From assembly GCF_000463015.1 (NCBI RefSeq), contig NC_022247.1:5207501-5271500 (forward strand): a stretch of DNA of 64,000 nucleotides. The letters run 5' to 3'. Below are positions 24,827 through 33,035 of the stretch, one piece after another. The position numbers and the translations under genes were made by a program. Each line of letters opens with the position of its first letter. Position 1 is the first letter of the stretch. The DNA comes from Variovorax paradoxus B4 (GTDB lineage Bacteria > Pseudomonadota > Gammaproteobacteria > Burkholderiales > Burkholderiaceae_C). A model generated the notes under the pieces. It ran no database searches, had not been told where the DNA came from, and worked only from the letters and a program-made list of their open reading frames with translations.

Positions 24827-26440
24827 TCAGGCATTGTCTTTCAGCAGGCGCCGCAGCACCTTGCCGGCACCGGTGGTCGGCAACGCATCGATGAAGCTCA
24901 CGGCGCGCGGCGCCTTGTAGCTGGCCATGTTGTCGCGCGACCAGGCCATGAGCGCGTCGGCCTCGAGCGCCGCGCCGGGCTTGCGCACGATGAACGCCTT
25001 GACCACCTCGCCCTTCTCGGCATCGGGCTGCGCGATGACAGCGGCCTGGGCCACCGCGGGATGCTTGATGAGGATGGTCTCGACCTCTTCGGGAAACACG
25101 CTGTAGCCCGAGACCTTGATCATTTCCTTGAAGCGGCCGATGAAGGTGAGATAGCCATCGGCGTCGAGCTTGCCCATGTCGCCGGTGTGCACCCATCCAC
25201 CCTGCAGCGTGGCCGCCGTGGCCTCGGGCTTGTTCCAGTAGCCCTTGAAGGAACCGGGGCTGGCCAGCACGATCTCGCCGACCTCGCCCGTGGGCAGGTC
25301 GGCCTGCGTGTCGGGGTCGACGATGCGGATGCTCACGCCCGGCACCGCGATGCCCTGCGTGCCCCAGCGCGGCGCGTGGTGCGGCGTGTAGGTGTCGCAG
25401 GTGTGGGTTTCGCTGAGCCCGTAGGCGGCTTCGAACGACGTGCAGTTGGGCGCATGCGTGCGCCATTGCGCGGCCAGCGGCTCGGTGAAGGTGATGCCGA
25501 AGCTCGTGACCGGATTGCGCCGCAGGCTCGAGAGGTCGAAGCCCGCGATGTCGGGCACCTGCATGCAGGCCACGTTCATCGGCGCGATGCTGTACCACCA
25601 GCTCACCCTGTAGCGCGCGATGGCCTGCAGCACCGCGCGCGGATCGAATCGATGCAGCAGCACCGAGGCCGCGCCGCTGAGCACCGGCACGTTCACGCCC
25701 ATCAGCATGCCGGCGATGTGATAGAGCGGCGCGATGGAAAGCAGCACGTCGTCGCCGGCCACGCCGTTGCAGTCGGCTGCCCCGCGGGTCTTGAAGAGCG
25801 CATTGCCGTAGCTCAGCATCGCGCCCTTGGGCAGCCCGGTGGTGCCGGAGGTGTAGGTCATGAGTGCCACGTCGTCGAGGTCGATGGCCACCGGCTGCGG
25901 CACTGCGCTGCCCTGCATCACGGCCAGGAAATCTTCGCATCCCTGGGGCACGCTGCGCGGAGCGTTGCGCTCGGCGAGCAGTTCGGCGGGCAGGTCGGGC
26001 ACGGGCTCTTCGGGCAGCAGGTCGGCGTAGTGCACCACGAACACATGCGCGAGCGCGCTCTCCGGCTGCACCTTGCGCACCACCGGCAGCAGCGGCGCGG
26101 CGGCGACGATCACGCGCGCCTTCAGGTCGTTGACCTGGTAGGCCAGCTCGTGCTCCTTGTTGAGCGGGCCGCTCGGGCAGACGATGGCGCCGATCTTCTG
26201 GATGCCGAAATGCGCGACGAGGTATTGCGGGCAATTGTTGAGGAACAGCACCACCGGCTCGCCCTTCTTCACGCCGATGGCCTGCAGCCGCGCCGCGAAG
26301 GCATCGCTCGCGCGGTCGAGCTGCGCCCAGCTCATGGCATGGCCGTACCAGATGCAGGCCACGCGGTCGCCGCGCTCGCGCGCATGGGCGCGCAGGTACT
26401 CGTGAAGGGGCTGTTGCGGACGGTCGGGCAATGTCTCCAT
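24827..26440 (-). CDS. AMP-forming acyl-CoA synthetase
   Basis: 537-residue ANL-superfamily ligase that makes an acyl-AMP then an acyl-CoA. The P-loop TYTSGTTGLPKGAMLSY lies near residue 190, the A5-type motif AAYGLSETHT near 330, and the A7-A8 region reads WVHTGDMGKLDADGYLTFIGRFKEMIKVSG. The A10 lysine is present in TGAGKVLRRLLK. Length and motifs fit a medium/long-chain or branched acyl-CoA ligase. It is the first gene of a two-gene unit with the single-chain carboxylase and is divergent from a TetR regulator, so it likely supplies the carboxylase substrate. The chain preference cannot be derived from the sequence. Confidence 0.9.
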   Translation of the reverse strand: METLPDRPQQPLHEYLRAHARERGDRVACIWYGHAMSWAQLDRASDAFAARLQAIGVKKGEPVVLFLNNCPQYLVAHFGIQKIGAIVCPSGPLNKEHELAYQVNDLKARVIVAAAPLLPVVRKVQPESALAHVFVVHYADLLPEEPVPDLPAELLAERNAPRSVPQGCEDFLAVMQGSAVPQPVAIDLDDVALMTYTSGTTGLPKGAMLSYGNALFKTRGAADCNGVAGDDVLLSIAPLYHIAGMLMGVNVPVLSGAASVLLHRFDPRAVLQAIARYRVSWWYSIAPMNVACMQVPDIAGFDLSSLRRNPVTSFGITFTEPLAAQWRTHAPNCTSFEAAYGLSETHTCDTYTPHHAPRWGTQGIAVPGVSIRIVDPDTQADLPTGEVGEIVLASPGSFKGYWNKPEATAATLQGGWVHTGDMGKLDADGYLTFIGRFKEMIKVSGYSVFPEEVETILIKHPAVAQAAVIAQPDAEKGEVVKAFIVRKPGAALEADALMAWSRDNMASYKAPRAVSFIDALPTTGAGKVLRRLLKDNA

Positions 26441-26480
26441 GGCGTCACTTTCTCAGGGTTATCGATAGCCGCCTGCACGG

Positions 26481-26494
26481 GGCAAGCGCTTGCC
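26481..26494. promoter_or_regulatory. Perfect 14-bp palindrome between the ligase and TetR genes
   Basis: GGCAAGCGCTTGCC is fully symmetrical and lies in the 86-base gap between the divergent acyl-CoA ligase and TetR genes, 32 bases before the TetR start. A second inverted pair, GGTGCA/TGCACC with a 3-base gap, follows at 26499-26513. Both are candidates for the TetR operator controlling the ligase-carboxylase unit and the regulator itself. Confidence 0.55.
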
Positions 26495-26526
26495 AATGGG
26501 TGCATGGTGCACCAACAATCCTACCC

Positions 26527-27225
26527 ATGGGTATAACTTCCGCGACACGGCACAAACCCTCTGGCAAGGCCGGAACCTCGGCCGCTGCCACGGCGCAGCC
26601 GCACCTGCCGCAGGGCACCGGGCGCCAGCGCGCAGCCACGCAGGGCACCGACCTCCAGCGCGAGCGCATCCTGCAGGCGGCGGCACGGCTCTTTGCGGCG
26701 CAGGGCTATGCCAACACCACCATGGCGCAGATCGTTCGCGCGCTGGGCGTGACCAAGCCGTTCGTGTACTACTACTTCCGCGACAAGCAGGAGATCTTCG
26801 AAACGCTGTCGTGGCGCCCCGCGGTCGATTGCTTCACCGCGCTCGATTTCGCGGCCGGCGATCCGCGCCGCGCGAGCGAGAAGGTGCTCGAAGGCATCGA
26901 ACGCCTGATCCGCGCCACCATTGCGCACCACCCCTGCGCCTTCTTTCCGTACCGCGAGCCGCAGGTGTACCGGCCCGAATACATCGCGGCGCAGAAAAGA
27001 CTCGCGCACCACTTCTACGACCTGCTCTGCCCGCTGCTCGAAGAGGCGCGCCGCGACGGCGACCTGGACTTCACCGAAACCAAGATCACCGCGCTGGCCG
27101 CCTGCAGCCTGCCGGGTTTCCTTTACAGCTGGTACCGGCCGGGCGGGCGCCTCTCGCCCGACGAGGTGGTGGCCGAACTCACGAAGCTTGCGAGCCGGGT
27201 GATCGGCCTTCGCACCCAAGACTGA
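26527..27225 (+). CDS. TetR-family transcriptional regulator
   Basis: 232-residue TetR regulator. After a Ser/Thr/Gln-rich 50-residue leader, the helix-turn-helix domain reads RERILQAAARLFAAQGYANT and VTKPFVYYYFRDKQEIFETL. The C-terminal domain is helical with an aromatic-rich pocket (FPYREPQVYRPEYIAAQ, FLYSWYRPGGRLSP), similar to FadR/PaaR-type regulators that sense acyl-CoA, but this is inference. It is divergent from the ligase-carboxylase pair and lies 26 bases upstream of the ABC-type binding protein gene, so it may control both. The start at ATG 26527 puts the palindromic sites upstream; earlier codons at 26431 would run through them. Confidence 0.85.
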   Translation: MGITSATRHKPSGKAGTSAAATAQPHLPQGTGRQRAATQGTDLQRERILQAAARLFAAQGYANTTMAQIVRALGVTKPFVYYYFRDKQEIFETLSWRPAVDCFTALDFAAGDPRRASEKVLEGIERLIRATIAHHPCAFFPYREPQVYRPEYIAAQKRLAHHFYDLLCPLLEEARRDGDLDFTETKITALAACSLPGFLYSWYRPGGRLSPDEVVAELTKLASRVIGLRTQD

Positions 27226-27251
27226 CCACAAAACCCGAGAGAGACAAAACC

Positions 27252-28508
27252 ATGAAGTCCAAGCACGCGCCACTGGCGCCGGTCGCCCTCGCCTGCCTGC
27301 TGGCCCTTGCCGGCGGCGTGCAGGCGCAGCAGCCCACCTACAAGATCGCCTACATCGACCCGCTCTCGGGGCCGTTCGCGAACGTGGGCGAGCTGATGCT
27401 GACGCACACGCAGTACGCCATCGAGGAGATCAACGCCAAGGGCGGTGTGCTCGGCGGCACCAAGCTGCAGCTGCTGCAGTTCGACAGCAAGCTCTCGGCG
27501 CAGGAAAGCCAGAGCGCGCTGCAGGCGGCCATCGACCAGGGCGCCAAGGCCATCGTCACGGGTGGATCGGGCTCCTCGGTGGTGACCGCGCTCGTTCAAT
27601 CGGTGGCGCGCTGGAACCAGCGCAATCCGGGCAAGGAACTGATCGTGCTGAACCATTCGTCGATCGACCCCGAGATGACCGGCAAGGGCTGCAGCTTCTG
27701 GCACTTCCAGACCGAGGCCAACACCGCGATGAAGATGAAGGCGCTGGCCAACTACATCAAGAAGACGCCGGACGTGAAGAAGGTCTACCTGCTGAACCAG
27801 GACTATGCGCATGGCAAGCAGTGGGCGAGCTACGGCAGGCAGCTGGTGGGGCTGGCGCGGCCCGATGTGCAGTTCGTCGGCGAAACGCTGCATCCCATCG
27901 GCCGCGTGAAGGACTTCTCGCCCTACATCGCGAACATCAAGCAAAGCGGGGCCGACTCGGTCATCACCGGCAACTGGGGCCAGGACATGACGCTGCTGCT
28001 CAAGGCCGCGGGCGATGCCGGCTACAACCTGCGCTACTTCAACCACAGCGCGGGCTCGGTGCCGGGAACGGTGCTGGCGGTGTCGCAGGCCAGGCTCGGG
28101 CAGCTGACCTGGGTGGCGGAATGGCATCCGGGTCAGGCCGAAACGCCGCGCGCCGATGCCCTGGCCAAGGCCTACAAGGCGAAGACGGGCAAGGACTTCC
28201 TCGCGCCGCGCATCGACTTCACGCCACGCCTGCTGGCCGCCGCGATCGACAAGGCCGGCTCGACCGACACGGTGAAGGTGGCGCGTGCGCTCGAGGACAC
28301 GAGCTACGACTCGGTGGTGGGGCCGATCCGCATGCGCGCCGAGGACCATCAGCTGCTGCTGCCGCAGGTGGTCAACACGATTGCACCGGTCGACGGCAAG
28401 AGCGTGAAGGTGGGCTGGGAAGGCACGAACTACGGCTTCCGGACGGACGCTGTCTACACGGGCAACGAGTTGGCACAGGGCTCTGAATGCAAGATGGTTC
28501 GGCCCTGA
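27252..28508 (+). CDS. ABC-type branched-chain amino-acid-family solute-binding protein (orphan)
   Basis: 418-residue periplasmic binding protein of the LivJ/LivK family (type I fold). Residues 1-25 are a signal peptide (GGVQA). It shows typical blocks: IAYIDPLSGPFANVGELML, AIEEINAKGGVLGG, a central GKELIVLNHSSIDPEM region, VYLLNQDYAHGKQW and SPYIANIKQSGADSVITGNWGQD. Relatives carry amides, branched-chain or aromatic amino acids, or aromatic acids. No livH/M/G/F membrane or ATPase genes are in the window, so it must work with a transporter encoded elsewhere or as a sensor. It follows the TetR gene by 26 bases and is probably co-transcribed, linking uptake to the ligase-carboxylase genes. Confidence 0.88.
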   Translation: MKSKHAPLAPVALACLLALAGGVQAQQPTYKIAYIDPLSGPFANVGELMLTHTQYAIEEINAKGGVLGGTKLQLLQFDSKLSAQESQSALQAAIDQGAKAIVTGGSGSSVVTALVQSVARWNQRNPGKELIVLNHSSIDPEMTGKGCSFWHFQTEANTAMKMKALANYIKKTPDVKKVYLLNQDYAHGKQWASYGRQLVGLARPDVQFVGETLHPIGRVKDFSPYIANIKQSGADSVITGNWGQDMTLLLKAAGDAGYNLRYFNHSAGSVPGTVLAVSQARLGQLTWVAEWHPGQAETPRADALAKAYKAKTGKDFLAPRIDFTPRLLAAAIDKAGSTDTVKVARALEDTSYDSVVGPIRMRAEDHQLLLPQVVNTIAPVDGKSVKVGWEGTNYGFRTDAVYTGNELAQGSECKMVRP

Positions 28509-28562
28509 GGGCTTCGGCTTCCTGTTGGGGCTGAAGTCCTTCTGGGCGCGTGCCCAGGTCAC

Positions 28563-28632
28563 CGGGTACTCCCCTCCGCGAATGTCCCCCGCCCTTCGGG
28601 CTCCTCCTTGATTTCGCTGCGGGGAGCACCCG
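28563..28632 (-). repeat. Structured repeat, copy 1 (inverted relative to copy 2)
   Basis: A 46-base core at 28575-28620 is flanked by a 12-base arm CGGGTACTCCCC (28563-28574) and its complement GGGGAGCACCCG (28621-28632), with one mismatch. The core contains a small internal hairpin, GCCC-TTC-GGGC. It matches the core of copy 2 (28718-28763) in reverse complement at 43 of 46 positions by my count. The outer arms of the two copies differ in sequence but each is self-complementary. This is seen directly; the biological class (REP/MITE-like) is inference. Confidence 0.75.
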
Positions 28633-28692
28633 ATGCCCTGTGCACCTGGACACGCGGCTATTGATCCTGCAATCAACGACCGCTGCGCATAA

Positions 28693-28788
28693 CGCTCCCG
28701 CCGATGGGGTGCCTTGCGCAGCGAAATCAAGGAGGAGGCCGCAGGCCGGGGGACATTCGCGGAGCAAGGCACCCCGTCGGCGGGAGCG
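28693..28788 (+). repeat. Structured repeat, copy 2 with 25-bp terminal inverted repeats
   Basis: A 46-base core (28718-28763) lies between 25-base arms 28693-28717 and 28764-28788 that are inverted complements with one mismatch. The core has an internal hairpin GGCC-GCA-GGCC, and is the reverse complement of the copy 1 core except for three positions, two of which are compensating changes in that hairpin. Copies 1 and 2 can also pair with each other over the full core. No transposase is nearby, and no open reading frame here looks real. Confidence 0.8.
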
Positions 28789-28874
28789 CACCCCGCACAG
28801 CGGCGCCCCCGAACAAGGGCACTGAACCAGCCTAAGGGAAACCCCGTCCTGCCCGCCGCCGGTGCCCTCGGGAT

Positions 28875-28884
28875 ACTCCGGAGT
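28875..28884. promoter_or_regulatory. 10-bp palindrome upstream of the CYP102 gene
   Basis: ACTCCGGAGT is perfectly symmetrical and is followed by a CTCCG segment 14 bases later, giving an interrupted CGGAG/CTCCG inverted repeat. It lies 48 bases before the P450 start codon, a usual place for a repressor site. BM3-type P450 genes are often under TetR-type repressor control; the nearest TetR genes are at 26527 and 33036. Confidence 0.35.
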
Positions 28885-28932
28885 CACACCCCGGAATCTC
28901 CGAAGCGGGTCCACTCCAAAGGCACGACACCC

Positions 28933-31900
28933 ATGGCAGGCAAAAACTCGCTCCATCCGATCCCGCATCCCGCAAAGAAACCGTTCGTCGGCAACCTGCT
29001 GTCGATCGGCTCCGACTCCCCCGTGCTCGACATGTGGAAGATCGCGCAGGACCTCGGCGGCATCTACTGGCTCGACATGCCGGGCATGCCGGTGATCGTG
29101 GTGTCGTCGCCCGCGCTGGTCGACGAGCTTTGCGAAGAGGCGCGCTTCGACAAGAGCACGCGCGGCGCGCTGCGGCGCCTTCGCGCGGCATCGCACGGGC
29201 TCTTCACCTCCGACACGCACGAGGAGACCTGGTCGAAGCCGCACAACATCCTGCTGGCCAACTTCAGCCAGCGCGCCATGCAGGCCTACCACCCGATGAT
29301 GCTGGACATCGCGGGCCAGCTGGTCACCAAGTGGGAGCGCCTGAACTTCGACGAAGAGGTGGACGTGGTGCGCGACATGACGGCGCTCACGCTCGACACC
29401 ATCGGCCTGTGCGGTTTCGGCTACCGCTTCAATTCGTTCTACCGCGAGGGCTTCCATCCCTTCGTCGATGCGATGGTGCGCACGCTGGAGACGGTGCAGA
29501 ACCGCCGCGGCCTGCCGCTCGAAGAGTTCATGCTCAAGAAGGAGCTCGCGCAGCAGCGCAAGGACATCCGCTTCATGCACAAGATGGTGGAAGACATCAT
29601 CGAGGAGCGCCGCGCGGGCGGGGCCGACATTGCCACCAAGCCCGACCTGCTGAGCTACATGATCGCGGGCGTGGACAAGAAGAGCGGCGAGAAGCTCACC
29701 GACAAGATGATCCGCGACGAGTGCATCGAATTCCTGATCGCGGGGCACGAGACCACCAGCGGCCTGCTCTCGTTCGCGATCTACTTCCTGCTCAAGAACC
29801 CCGAGGCGCTGGCCAGGGCGCAGGCCGAGGTCGACAACGTGTTCGGGCCCGACACCTCGCAGAAGCCGACCTATGCGCAGGTCAACCGCCTGCAGTACGT
29901 CATGCAGGTGCTGAAGGAGGCGCTGCGCCTGTACCCGACCGCCCCCGCCATCGCGATGCGCGCGAAGGAAGACACGACCATCGGCGGCCAGTACACGATC
30001 AAGAAGAAGAACATGGTCATCATGCACGCGCTGGCGCTGCATCGCGACAAGGGCATCTGGGGCGAAGACGCCGACGCGTTCAACCCCGACCACTTCAGCC
30101 GCGAGGCCGAGCGCGAGCGGCCGGTGAATGCCTTCAAGCCCTTCGGCAACGGGCAGCGCGCCTGCATCGGGCGCCAGTTCGCATTGCAGGAGGCGGTGCT
30201 CACGCTGGGCATGATCCTGCAGCGCTTCGACCTCGTCGACCACACGGGCTACAAGCTCAGGATCAAGGAGGCGCTCACGATCAAGCCGGAAGGCCTGAAG
30301 ATCAAGGCACTGCTGCGCGACCCGGCCACGCGCGCCCGCGGCAATGGCGCCCACGTGGAGGCGGCGGTTGCGCCGTCCGCTTCCACGAAACAGGCCGCGC
30401 GCAAGCCGCAGGCCGCGCGCCACGGCACCTCGCTGCTGGTGCTGCAGGGCTCCAACCTCGGCACGGCCGAAGACCTGGCGCGCCAGCTGGCCGAGGCCGG
30501 CGAGCTGCGTGGCTTCTCGACGCAGGTGGCTTCGCTCGACGACTACGCCGAGCGGCTGCCCGCCAATGGCGCCATCGCCATCGTCTGCGCCTCGTACAAC
30601 GGCGTGGCGCCCGACAACGCCGCCGAGTTCCATCGCTGGCTCGACAAGGCCGACGATTCGCTCAATGGCGTGCGCTTCAGCGTCTTCGGCTGCGGCAACA
30701 CCGACTGGGCCGCCACCTACCAGGCGGTACCGCGGCGCATCGACGAGCGGCTCGAGGCGCTCGGCGCCATGCGCGTGCATCCGCGCGGCGAGGGCGATGC
30801 GCGCGAGGACATGGACGGCGCCTTCCAGGACTGGAGCGACGCGCTCTGGCCCGAACTGGTGAAGGCCTTCGGCATCCAGTCCGGCGCCGACACGCCCGCC
30901 GAGGCCGAGCCGCTCTACACGCTCGAGGAACTGCCGCCGCCGCAGAAGAACGCACTCGTCGACGCGCTGGGCGCGGTGGCCCTGCGCGTGATCGAGAACC
31001 GCGAGCTGCAGAAGAACCCCGGCGGCGCCGGCGAAGCGGGCCGCTCCACGCGCCACGTCGAGCTGATGCTGCCCGAAGGCGTGAACTACCGCGCCGGCGA
31101 CCACCTGAGCGTGGTGCCGCGCAACAGCCCGGCCCAGGTGGAGCGCGCCATGGCGCGCTTCGGATTCGACCGCTCGGCGCATGTGCGGCTGCATGCCGAT
31201 CCGGGCCGCAAGACGGCCCTGCCGGTCGACCAGGTGATGGCGGTCGACCGCCTGCTCGGCGACTATGTCGAGCTGCAGGACGTGGCCACGCGCAAGCAGA
31301 TCGCCACGCTCGCGGCATACACCGAGTGCCCGGTCACCAGGCCGAAGCTCGCCGCGCTCTCGGGCAGCGACGAAGCCTCGCAGGCGGCCTACAGGGCCGA
31401 GGTGCTGCACAAGCGCAAGTCGCTGCTCGACCTGCTCGAGGAACACCGCGCCTGCCAGCTGCCGTTCGCGGTGTTCCTCGAAATGCTGTCGCCGCTCTCG
31501 CCGCGCTACTACTCGATCTCGTCGTCGCCGGCGATGACGCCGGGGCGCTGCAGCGTCACCGTGGGCGTGGTCAGCGCGCCGGCGCTCTCGGGCAACGGCA
31601 CCTTCGAGGGCGTGTGCTCCAACTACCTGGCGCGCGCCGAAGCGGGCGACACGGTGCACGGCGTCATTCGCGAGACCACGGCCGAAGGTTTCCGCCTGCC
31701 CGAGGATGCGCAGCGGCCGCTCGTCATGATCGGCCCCGGCACCGGCCTCGCGCCGTTCCGCGGCTTCCTGCAGGAGCGCGCGGCGCAGGTCGAGCGCGGC
31801 GAAGCACTGGGCGACGCGATGCTGTTCTTCGGCTGCCGCCATCCCGAGCAGGATTTCATCTATGCCGAGGAGCTCGAGGCCTGGTCGCACCGCGGCCTGA

Positions 31901-32163
31901 TGACGCTGCACACGGCGTTCTCGCGCGCCAGCGAGCGCAAGGTCTATGTGCAGGACCTGATCCGCGAGCAGGGCGCGGCCGTGTGGAAGCTGCTGGAAGC
32001 GGGCGCGGTGATCTATGTATGCGGCGACGGTTCGCGCATGGAGCCCGACGTGCGGCGCACGCTGGCCGACCTGGCGCGCGAGCATGGCCATGACGGCGCG
32101 GCGTGGATGGACCGCATGATTGCCGACCAGCGCTATGTGCTCGACGTCTGGGCAGGGGCCTAG
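28933..32163 (+). CDS. CYP102-type P450-NADPH reductase fusion
   Basis: 1076-residue self-sufficient fatty-acid hydroxylase of the P450 BM3 (CYP102) type. Residues 1-460 are the P450: I-helix AGHETTSG near 270, the ExxR in KEALRLYP, and the haem loop FGNGQRACIGRQF with Cys411 as ligand. An Ala/Lys-rich linker (about 470-495) leads to a flavodoxin-like FMN domain (QGSNLGTAEDLAR). The FAD/NADPH reductase follows, with RYYSISSSP, GPGTGLAPFRGF and CGDGSRM; Trp1073 near the end is the residue that stacks on the flavin in the family. The enzyme hydroxylates fatty acids or similar chains near the terminus. The start at ATG 28933 gives the family's usual N-terminus; upstream bases are repeat sequence. 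Confidence 0.95.
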   Translation: MAGKNSLHPIPHPAKKPFVGNLLSIGSDSPVLDMWKIAQDLGGIYWLDMPGMPVIVVSSPALVDELCEEARFDKSTRGALRRLRAASHGLFTSDTHEETWSKPHNILLANFSQRAMQAYHPMMLDIAGQLVTKWERLNFDEEVDVVRDMTALTLDTIGLCGFGYRFNSFYREGFHPFVDAMVRTLETVQNRRGLPLEEFMLKKELAQQRKDIRFMHKMVEDIIEERRAGGADIATKPDLLSYMIAGVDKKSGEKLTDKMIRDECIEFLIAGHETTSGLLSFAIYFLLKNPEALARAQAEVDNVFGPDTSQKPTYAQVNRLQYVMQVLKEALRLYPTAPAIAMRAKEDTTIGGQYTIKKKNMVIMHALALHRDKGIWGEDADAFNPDHFSREAERERPVNAFKPFGNGQRACIGRQFALQEAVLTLGMILQRFDLVDHTGYKLRIKEALTIKPEGLKIKALLRDPATRARGNGAHVEAAVAPSASTKQAARKPQAARHGTSLLVLQGSNLGTAEDLARQLAEAGELRGFSTQVASLDDYAERLPANGAIAIVCASYNGVAPDNAAEFHRWLDKADDSLNGVRFSVFGCGNTDWAATYQAVPRRIDERLEALGAMRVHPRGEGDAREDMDGAFQDWSDALWPELVKAFGIQSGADTPAEAEPLYTLEELPPPQKNALVDALGAVALRVIENRELQKNPGGAGEAGRSTRHVELMLPEGVNYRAGDHLSVVPRNSPAQVERAMARFGFDRSAHVRLHADPGRKTALPVDQVMAVDRLLGDYVELQDVATRKQIATLAAYTECPVTRPKLAALSGSDEASQAAYRAEVLHKRKSLLDLLEEHRACQLPFAVFLEMLSPLSPRYYSISSSPAMTPGRCSVTVGVVSAPALSGNGTFEGVCSNYLARAEAGDTVHGVIRETTAEGFRLPEDAQRPLVMIGPGTGLAPFRGFLQERAAQVERGEALGDAMLFFGCRHPEQDFIYAEELEAWSHRGLMTLHTAFSRASERKVYVQDLIREQGAAVWKLLEAGAVIYVCGDGSRMEPDVRRTLADLAREHGHDGAAWMDRMIADQRYVLDVWAGA

Positions 32164-32175
32164 CCCCTCGGAAAC

Positions 32176-32949
32176 TCAGGCCTTGCGGCCTGGATCGGGA
32201 TAGACCAGCGGCCCCAGCAGGCCGCGGTTGAAAGGCTTCCAGCCGCCCTCCTGCTGCGCGAGCCGATCGGCCACTGCATAGAGCACCGCCGGATGCGCGC
32301 CAAGCCCGAGATGGCTCGCCACCACCTCGATGTTTTCTGCCTGCGGCCCCGGCTTCTCGAGGCTGCAGCGCCATGCGACCACGCCGTCGGTGCGGCTGAA
32401 GATCGAGGTCGTGGGCACCGGCGGCGTGGGCTGCACGAACTTCATGCGGCGCGGGTCGTGCGAGCTCTGGCCGCTCACGCCCTCGTACACGCGCCATGCA
32501 TTGGTGGCGCGCGGGCTGCCGGAAAACGGACTGCCCAGGGTGATGACGTTGCGCACCAGCTCCGGCTGCGCCGACGCCAGCAGCCGCGCGTACACGCCGC
32601 CAAGGCTCCAGCCGATCAGGCTGACCTTCTGGCCGCTCTTTTCGCAGAGGGACTTCAGGAGCGCGAGCATGCCGTCTTCCACGCCTTCGCGCGGGCCGAA
32701 GTTGCGGCCCAGGCCCCAGCCGTGCGCGTCGTAGCCGCGGCTGCACAGGTAGCGGCGCAGCACCAGCGTCGAGCCGTCGCCCGCCACGAGGCCGGGCAGC
32801 ACGAGCACCGGATGCCCGTCGCCGCGCGGCGCGAGCTGCAGCAGCGGCCACATGGCGATGCCGGCGCCCGTTTCCCAGAGTGCGCGCGCTTCGGCCAGCA
32901 GCAGCAGGCCCGACGGCGGCGCGATGGGGTCTCGGGTGGCGGTGGTCAT
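32176..32949 (-). CDS. Alpha/beta hydrolase (PGAP1/lipase-like)
   Basis: 257-residue alpha/beta hydrolase. The nucleophile elbow is GWSLGG (residues about 119-124), preceded by the HPVLVLPGLVAGDGST segment that forms the oxyanion region. A later Asp in SRTDGVV and His in ASHLGLGAHP are the probable acid and base. The sequence resembles PGAP1-like/esterase-lipase hydrolases. The start at ATG 32947-32949 has no signal peptide, so it should be cytoplasmic. It is transcribed behind the TetR gene (87 bases) at the end of the storage-lipid cluster and may act on lipid, PHA oligomers or fatty esters, but this is inferred from context only. Confidence 0.75.
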   Translation of the reverse strand: MTTATRDPIAPPSGLLLLAEARALWETGAGIAMWPLLQLAPRGDGHPVLVLPGLVAGDGSTLVLRRYLCSRGYDAHGWGLGRNFGPREGVEDGMLALLKSLCEKSGQKVSLIGWSLGGVYARLLASAQPELVRNVITLGSPFSGSPRATNAWRVYEGVSGQSSHDPRRMKFVQPTPPVPTTSIFSRTDGVVAWRCSLEKPGPQAENIEVVASHLGLGAHPAVLYAVADRLAQQEGGWKPFNRGLLGPLVYPDPGRKA

Positions 32950-33035
32950 GGGGGCGGCATTCCTTTCTGTTCTTTGTTCTGTAGGACGAGCATGGCGAAC
33001 CGAAGTTTCACCGCGCCGTCGGACAACAGCGATCT

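Larger units (their letters stand above)
28509..28932. other. 424-base intergenic gap with repeats and a candidate operator
   Basis: The gap between the ABC-type binding protein gene and the CYP102 gene contains the two structured repeats at 28563-28788. It also holds a 10-bp palindrome ACTCCGGAGT at 28875-28884, 48 bases before the P450 start, with a further CGGAG/CTCCG pair around it. I see no convincing coding sequence and no typical rho-independent terminator. Confidence 0.7.

Noticed and set aside
28550..28825. A 91-codon frame in the gap upstream of CYP102
   Set aside because: It is made entirely of the inverted repeat copies; no signal, motif or ribosome site. The repeat structure explains the open frame.
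28372..32091. A 1239-codon minus-strand frame opposite the CYP102 gene
   Set aside because: Antisense to an enzyme with all catalytic motifs; composition is that of a shadow frame.
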